From Candidatus Methanomethylophilaceae archaeon (GTDB lineage Archaea; Thermoplasmatota; Thermoplasmata; Methanomassiliicoccales; Methanomethylophilaceae), in contig DUKW01000093.1 of assembly GCA_013329105.1 (NCBI GenBank), forward strand, positions 1 through 6,743: 6,743 nucleotides of DNA, in the 5' to 3' direction. The notes below the pieces were generated by a model. The model made no database searches. It was not told the DNA's origin and worked only from the letters and a program-made list of their open reading frames with translations. Shown piece by piece: positions 4,260-6,743 of the stretch. Made by a program: the position numbers and the translations under genes. Each line of letters begins with the position of its first letter. Positions within the stretch are counted from its first letter, which is position 1.

Positions 4260-5426
4260 ATGGGAAAAGTGCCGCGAATCCAAAAGGAGATGTTAGCCTG
4301 TCTCCAGTGTGGCTATTGCATTGATGTTTGCGAGGCTCATGCTCAGACCCCATGGGAGTCCGTTACTCCTAGAGGCAAGATATATTACCTGACCCAGTTA
4401 GACAAGAAGAACCCCATCGACCTCGTCCTGGGGCGTAAAGTGGAAGTAAGCCCAGAGTTCGTTGATGCCATGTACAAATGCACCGGTTGCGGGAATTGTG
4501 AAGCGGTATGCCATGCCAACCTCGAACTGGTAACATTCTGGGAGCGGGTCAGGGGCTGGCTAGTAGATGAGGGTGTCGCGCCTCTGCCTGCTCACCAGAA
4601 GCTGAAAGAGCGCATAGCCGAGACCCGCAACCCTTACGGAGAGCCGCCATCGCAGAGGGACGCTTGGTGGCCGGAGAATGTCCAGCGCGATGAGAACCCT
4701 GACGTAATCTTTTTCGCAGGCTGCACCGGCTCATACCGTATGCAGGACATCGCCCAGGCAGGCGTCGAGGTGCTGCACCGTGCCGGTGTGAAGCTTAATT
4801 GCCTCGGTGAGAATGAATGGTGCTGTACCTCACCCGCTCTGAGAACTGGACAAAAAGATACATCGATGACTGCTTCCCGTGAAGTGGTCGATGCCGCAGA
4901 TGCCATAGGAGCCAAGGACATGGTCATGACCTGCGCTGGCTGCTACAAAACCATCTCCAACGACTTCGGTAAGTTCTATGCCAAGACGGGACAGGAAGTC
5001 AGTCATTTCACGCAGTACGTGGAAGAGCTGATCAAGGACAAGAAACTAAAACTCAGCGGAGAGCTGAACGCCAAAGTGACATATCATGACCCTTGTCATC
5101 TAGGCCGTCATGCCGGTGTCTACGATGCCCCCCGCAACATCTTAAAGAAGATCAAAGGTTTAGAATTCGTGGAGATGGAGCGCAGCCGCGAGAACTCCCG
5201 CTGCTGCGGTGCTGGCGGAGGATACAAGAGTGCCTTCAATGATCTCGCTGTGAACATTGCTGCCGAGCGCGTTCGCGATGCAGAGGAAGTTGGTGCGGAG
5301 ATCATCGCCACTGCCTGTCCTTTCTGCGTCCTTAATCTCAAGCAGGGCGCCAAGAAGATAAACTCCCCCATCCAGGTCATGGATATCTCACAGATGCTTC
5401 TTCAGGTCACCGAACCGGTGGACTGA
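4260..5426 (+). CDS. hdrD: HdrD-like iron-sulfur protein (heterodisulfide reductase family)
   Basis: A 388-residue soluble iron-sulfur protein of the HdrD/GlcF family. The N-terminal part has two [4Fe-4S] motifs, C14-C17-C20-C24 and C74-C77-C80-C84. Both lack the proline that usually follows the last cysteine (CEA and CHA instead of CP). Two cysteine-rich CCG domains follow, with ligands C155, C188-C189, C225, C228 and C279, C315-C316, C353, C356. In HdrB/HdrD such domains hold non-cubane clusters that reduce the CoM-S-S-CoB heterodisulfide, so this protein probably does that or a related disulfide or oxidase electron-transfer step. The first domain reads CCT rather than CCG; the second is canonical (RCCGAGGG). 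All ten cysteines are present. It stands alone with its own TATA box and GAGGTG site, with no HdrE or FAD-oxidase partner in the window. The family is certain; a GlcF-like subunit of a glycolate or lactate oxidase is the alternative. Confidence 0.85.
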   Translation: MGKVPRIQKEMLACLQCGYCIDVCEAHAQTPWESVTPRGKIYYLTQLDKKNPIDLVLGRKVEVSPEFVDAMYKCTGCGNCEAVCHANLELVTFWERVRGWLVDEGVAPLPAHQKLKERIAETRNPYGEPPSQRDAWWPENVQRDENPDVIFFAGCTGSYRMQDIAQAGVEVLHRAGVKLNCLGENEWCCTSPALRTGQKDTSMTASREVVDAADAIGAKDMVMTCAGCYKTISNDFGKFYAKTGQEVSHFTQYVEELIKDKKLKLSGELNAKVTYHDPCHLGRHAGVYDAPRNILKKIKGLEFVEMERSRENSRCCGAGGGYKSAFNDLAVNIAAERVRDAEEVGAEIIATACPFCVLNLKQGAKKINSPIQVMDISQMLLQVTEPVD

Positions 5427-5460
5427 GCGCAAAACCCTTTCACCTTTCTCCATAATATCA

Positions 5461-6469
5461 ATGCTGAGCTCTCGTATACATCGAGCGATGGCTCCGCTCA
5501 TCCGGGGATCGTCTAAATTAGGTTCCGCTCTTAGATCGATTTTTACGGTCGATTTTCATGAATACATAATAAAATGGTTGCCGCTATCGATAGCCATAGG
5601 CATCATGGGAGGGCTTCTCTCAATACTATTCGACATGATGATTTGAATTCACATGGTCTCTCTCCTACGGCAATCCCCTCCCTTGGTACGTGCTCATACT
5701 GATACCTGCTGCCTGGGGCCTGGTTGCCGGTGCTATCCTAACCATTTTCCCACGAGCCAAAGGTTTTGGGAGCGATGAGGCCATCGAGTCTATACACCAC
5801 AAAAAGGGACACATACCCTGGTATCTTGTACCGAGCACTCTCTTTGCCGGTGGATGACCATAGGTACAGGCAGCAGCGCCGGCAGAGAGGGACCCTCTTA
5901 TTGATAGGTGCGTCTCTGGCCTCGACGCTTGGCAATTGCATAACCGTTCCGATATGCGCTCTTCATCATAACCGGTATGGCCGCCTGCCTCTCCGGTTTG
6001 TTCAGAGCACCTCTTGGATGTACCATCTACGCCCTGGAAGTACCATACAGAAACGATATGGAATCAGATGCTGCAGTGCCATCAACTCATATCCAGCGCC
6101 GTTGCTTTGCTCTTTCTCCTTTGACATAAGCGCCCTGGGCGTTGTTAAGGTGGCAGATACCATACACACCCGTAATCGCCTTGCATGAGGATACATCTCT
6201 TGCAGCGGCGGCCGCATAGTCAGGGAGGACCACCATTACATACATCCTATAGTGGACACTCAAAGTAGGGTTGTAGGCCAAGTACAAGGCGAACTTATAG
6301 AGAGGATGGCGTAGACGCCTTTGAGATCATGAATACAAGCTACTCACCGTCTTCCATAAGGTTGATGGTTGTGGATCCCAGAGACGGAAGGACCTTACTG
6401 GGAATCCTGGCCAGAATTGATGTGCTCATGGCTCTCGAAAGATTGGACGAGAGGCAGCATCAGATTTGA
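5461..6469 (+). pseudogene. Broken ClC-type chloride channel/transporter with CBS domains
   Basis: ClC proteins are membrane chloride channels or Cl-/H+ exchangers. Pieces appear in order but in changing frames: N-terminus and first helix (5461-5643, YIIKWLPLSIAIGIMGG); EFTWSLSYG to GFGSDEAIE (5645-5854); the filter segment TIGTGSSAGREGPS (5857-5898); LLIGASLASTLGN (about 5898-5940); ITGMAACLSGLFRAPLGC to YRNDMESDAAVPS (about 5950-6084); LISSAVALLFLL (6086-6121); then KVADTIHT, VIALHEDTSLAAAAA and PIVDTQSRVVGQV of a first CBS domain (about 6130-6300); and VVDPRDGRTLLGILARIDVL of a second, ending with TGA at 6467. At least seven frame changes and several stops are needed. The second half of the membrane domain, including the GxFxP motif and the late tyrosine, is missing between about 6121 and 6130. 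The flanking genes are intact. Decay is the natural reading; poor assembly could explain some frameshifts but not the deletion. Confidence 0.85.
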
Positions 6470-6544
6470 TTTCGAGATGCTGTCAGTACAACCGCACTCA
6501 CTTAGATGCAATCGACGTCGACTTTCCTTTTTGCTTCGACACTT

Positions 6545-6552
6545 TGATATAC
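6545..6552 (+). promoter_or_regulatory. Possible TATA box of the Lhr-like helicase gene
   Basis: TGATATAC lies about 30 bases before the ATG at 6580, which would give a very short leader or none. A weak GGATGA at 6565-6570 could alternatively be a Shine-Dalgarno site. The gene seems to have its own signals inside the 110-base gap after the broken ClC gene. Confidence 0.35.
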
Positions 6553-6579
6553 TGCCTAACTCTGGGATGAATTCCATTT

Positions 6580-6743
6580 ATGTCGTTTGAGCTACTGCAT
6601 CCCCGTATTAGGGAGCTTTTGGACTCCCTTAACATGTCTGCTCCTACAGCACCTCAGGAGGGGGCGATACCGTTGGTGCTTGAGGGCAGGCACCTGCTGA
6701 TAATGGCTCCGACAGGTATGGGAAAGACTGAGGCCGCCATGCT
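6580..6743 (+). CDS. Lhr-like superfamily 2 helicase, N-terminal part (3' partial)
   Basis: The first 54 codons of a DEAD/DEAH-box helicase run off the right edge. It begins MSFELLHPRIRELLDSLNM, followed by a Q-motif-like stretch (APTAPQEGAIPLVLEGRHLL, Q26) and a Walker A motif at residues 43-50 (APTGMGKT) followed by EAAM. The APTGxGKTEAA pattern is typical of archaeal and bacterial Lhr (large helicase-related) proteins, ATP-driven helicases linked to DNA repair and RNA/DNA-hybrid unwinding; methionine replaces the usual serine in the P-loop. The ATG at 6580 is chosen because it gives the usual short lead before the Q motif and no better start lies upstream. No frame damage is seen, in contrast to the ClC remnant just before it. 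Other SF2 helicases such as Hel308 cannot be fully excluded without the rest. Confidence 0.75.
   Translation, partial: MSFELLHPRIRELLDSLNMSAPTAPQEGAIPLVLEGRHLLIMAPTGMGKTEAAM

Noticed and set aside
5766..6188. A 140-codon plus-strand frame as a separate intact gene
   Set aside because: Only parts of it (LLIGASLASTLGN and KVADTIHT) match the ClC/CBS protein, with unrelated sequence between where the matching residues sit in other frames. It is a piece of the pseudogene.
1..6743. CRISPR array, tRNA or rRNA genes
   Set aside because: No regularly spaced repeats and no tRNA- or rRNA-like segments were seen by eye on either strand.

Overview
The window most likely comes from an archaeon, probably a methanogenic member of the Thermoplasmatota such as Methanomassiliicoccales. 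This rests on four things: an HdrD-type heterodisulfide reductase subunit with cysteine-rich CCG domains, the start of an Lhr-like helicase, archaeal TATA boxes about 26 nt upstream of start codons that would give leaderless mRNAs, and GGTGAT/GAGGTG Shine-Dalgarno sites at other starts. Phylum is a fair inference; order is a guess.

Layout: (1) Bases 1-130 are probably the last 42 codons of an unrecognised gene. (2) Bases 131-484 are non-coding and hold a T-tract, a C-rich tract and an unusual cluster of four short perfect palindromes mixed with ACATCGG repeats. (3) Bases 485-1569, minus strand, are a two-gene operon: a GHKL-type ATPase with an N-terminal STAS-like strand, followed by a DUF4325 STAS-like protein. 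It resembles a SpoIIAB/RsbW kinase with its SpoIIAA/RsbV partner, although archaea have no sigma factors. (4) Bases 1570-1678 are a divergent promoter region with a TATA box on each strand at leaderless spacing. (5) Bases 1679-3145, plus strand, encode a 140-residue orphan and a 307-residue protein with a zinc ribbon at each end. (6) At 3186 a well-formed start site opens a third reading frame that soon runs into a decayed IS4/IS1634-like transposase fragment (about 3199-3961), so a gene was probably cut off here. (7) Bases 4260-5426 hold an intact HdrD-like gene with its own TATA box and Shine-Dalgarno site. (8) Bases 5461-6469 are a heavily broken ClC-type chloride channel gene with a C-terminal CBS pair, now spread over three frames and lacking much of its membrane domain. 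(9) From 6580 to the end is the intact start of an Lhr-like helicase.

The best candidate for something undescribed is the 485-3200 block: an ATPase/STAS-like switch facing an orphan and a double zinc-ribbon protein across a shared promoter region, with palindromes on one side and transposon debris on the other. This looks like a small accessory island. Its function cannot be read from the sequence alone. The HdrD-like and Lhr-like genes look like ordinary chromosomal genes flanking it.
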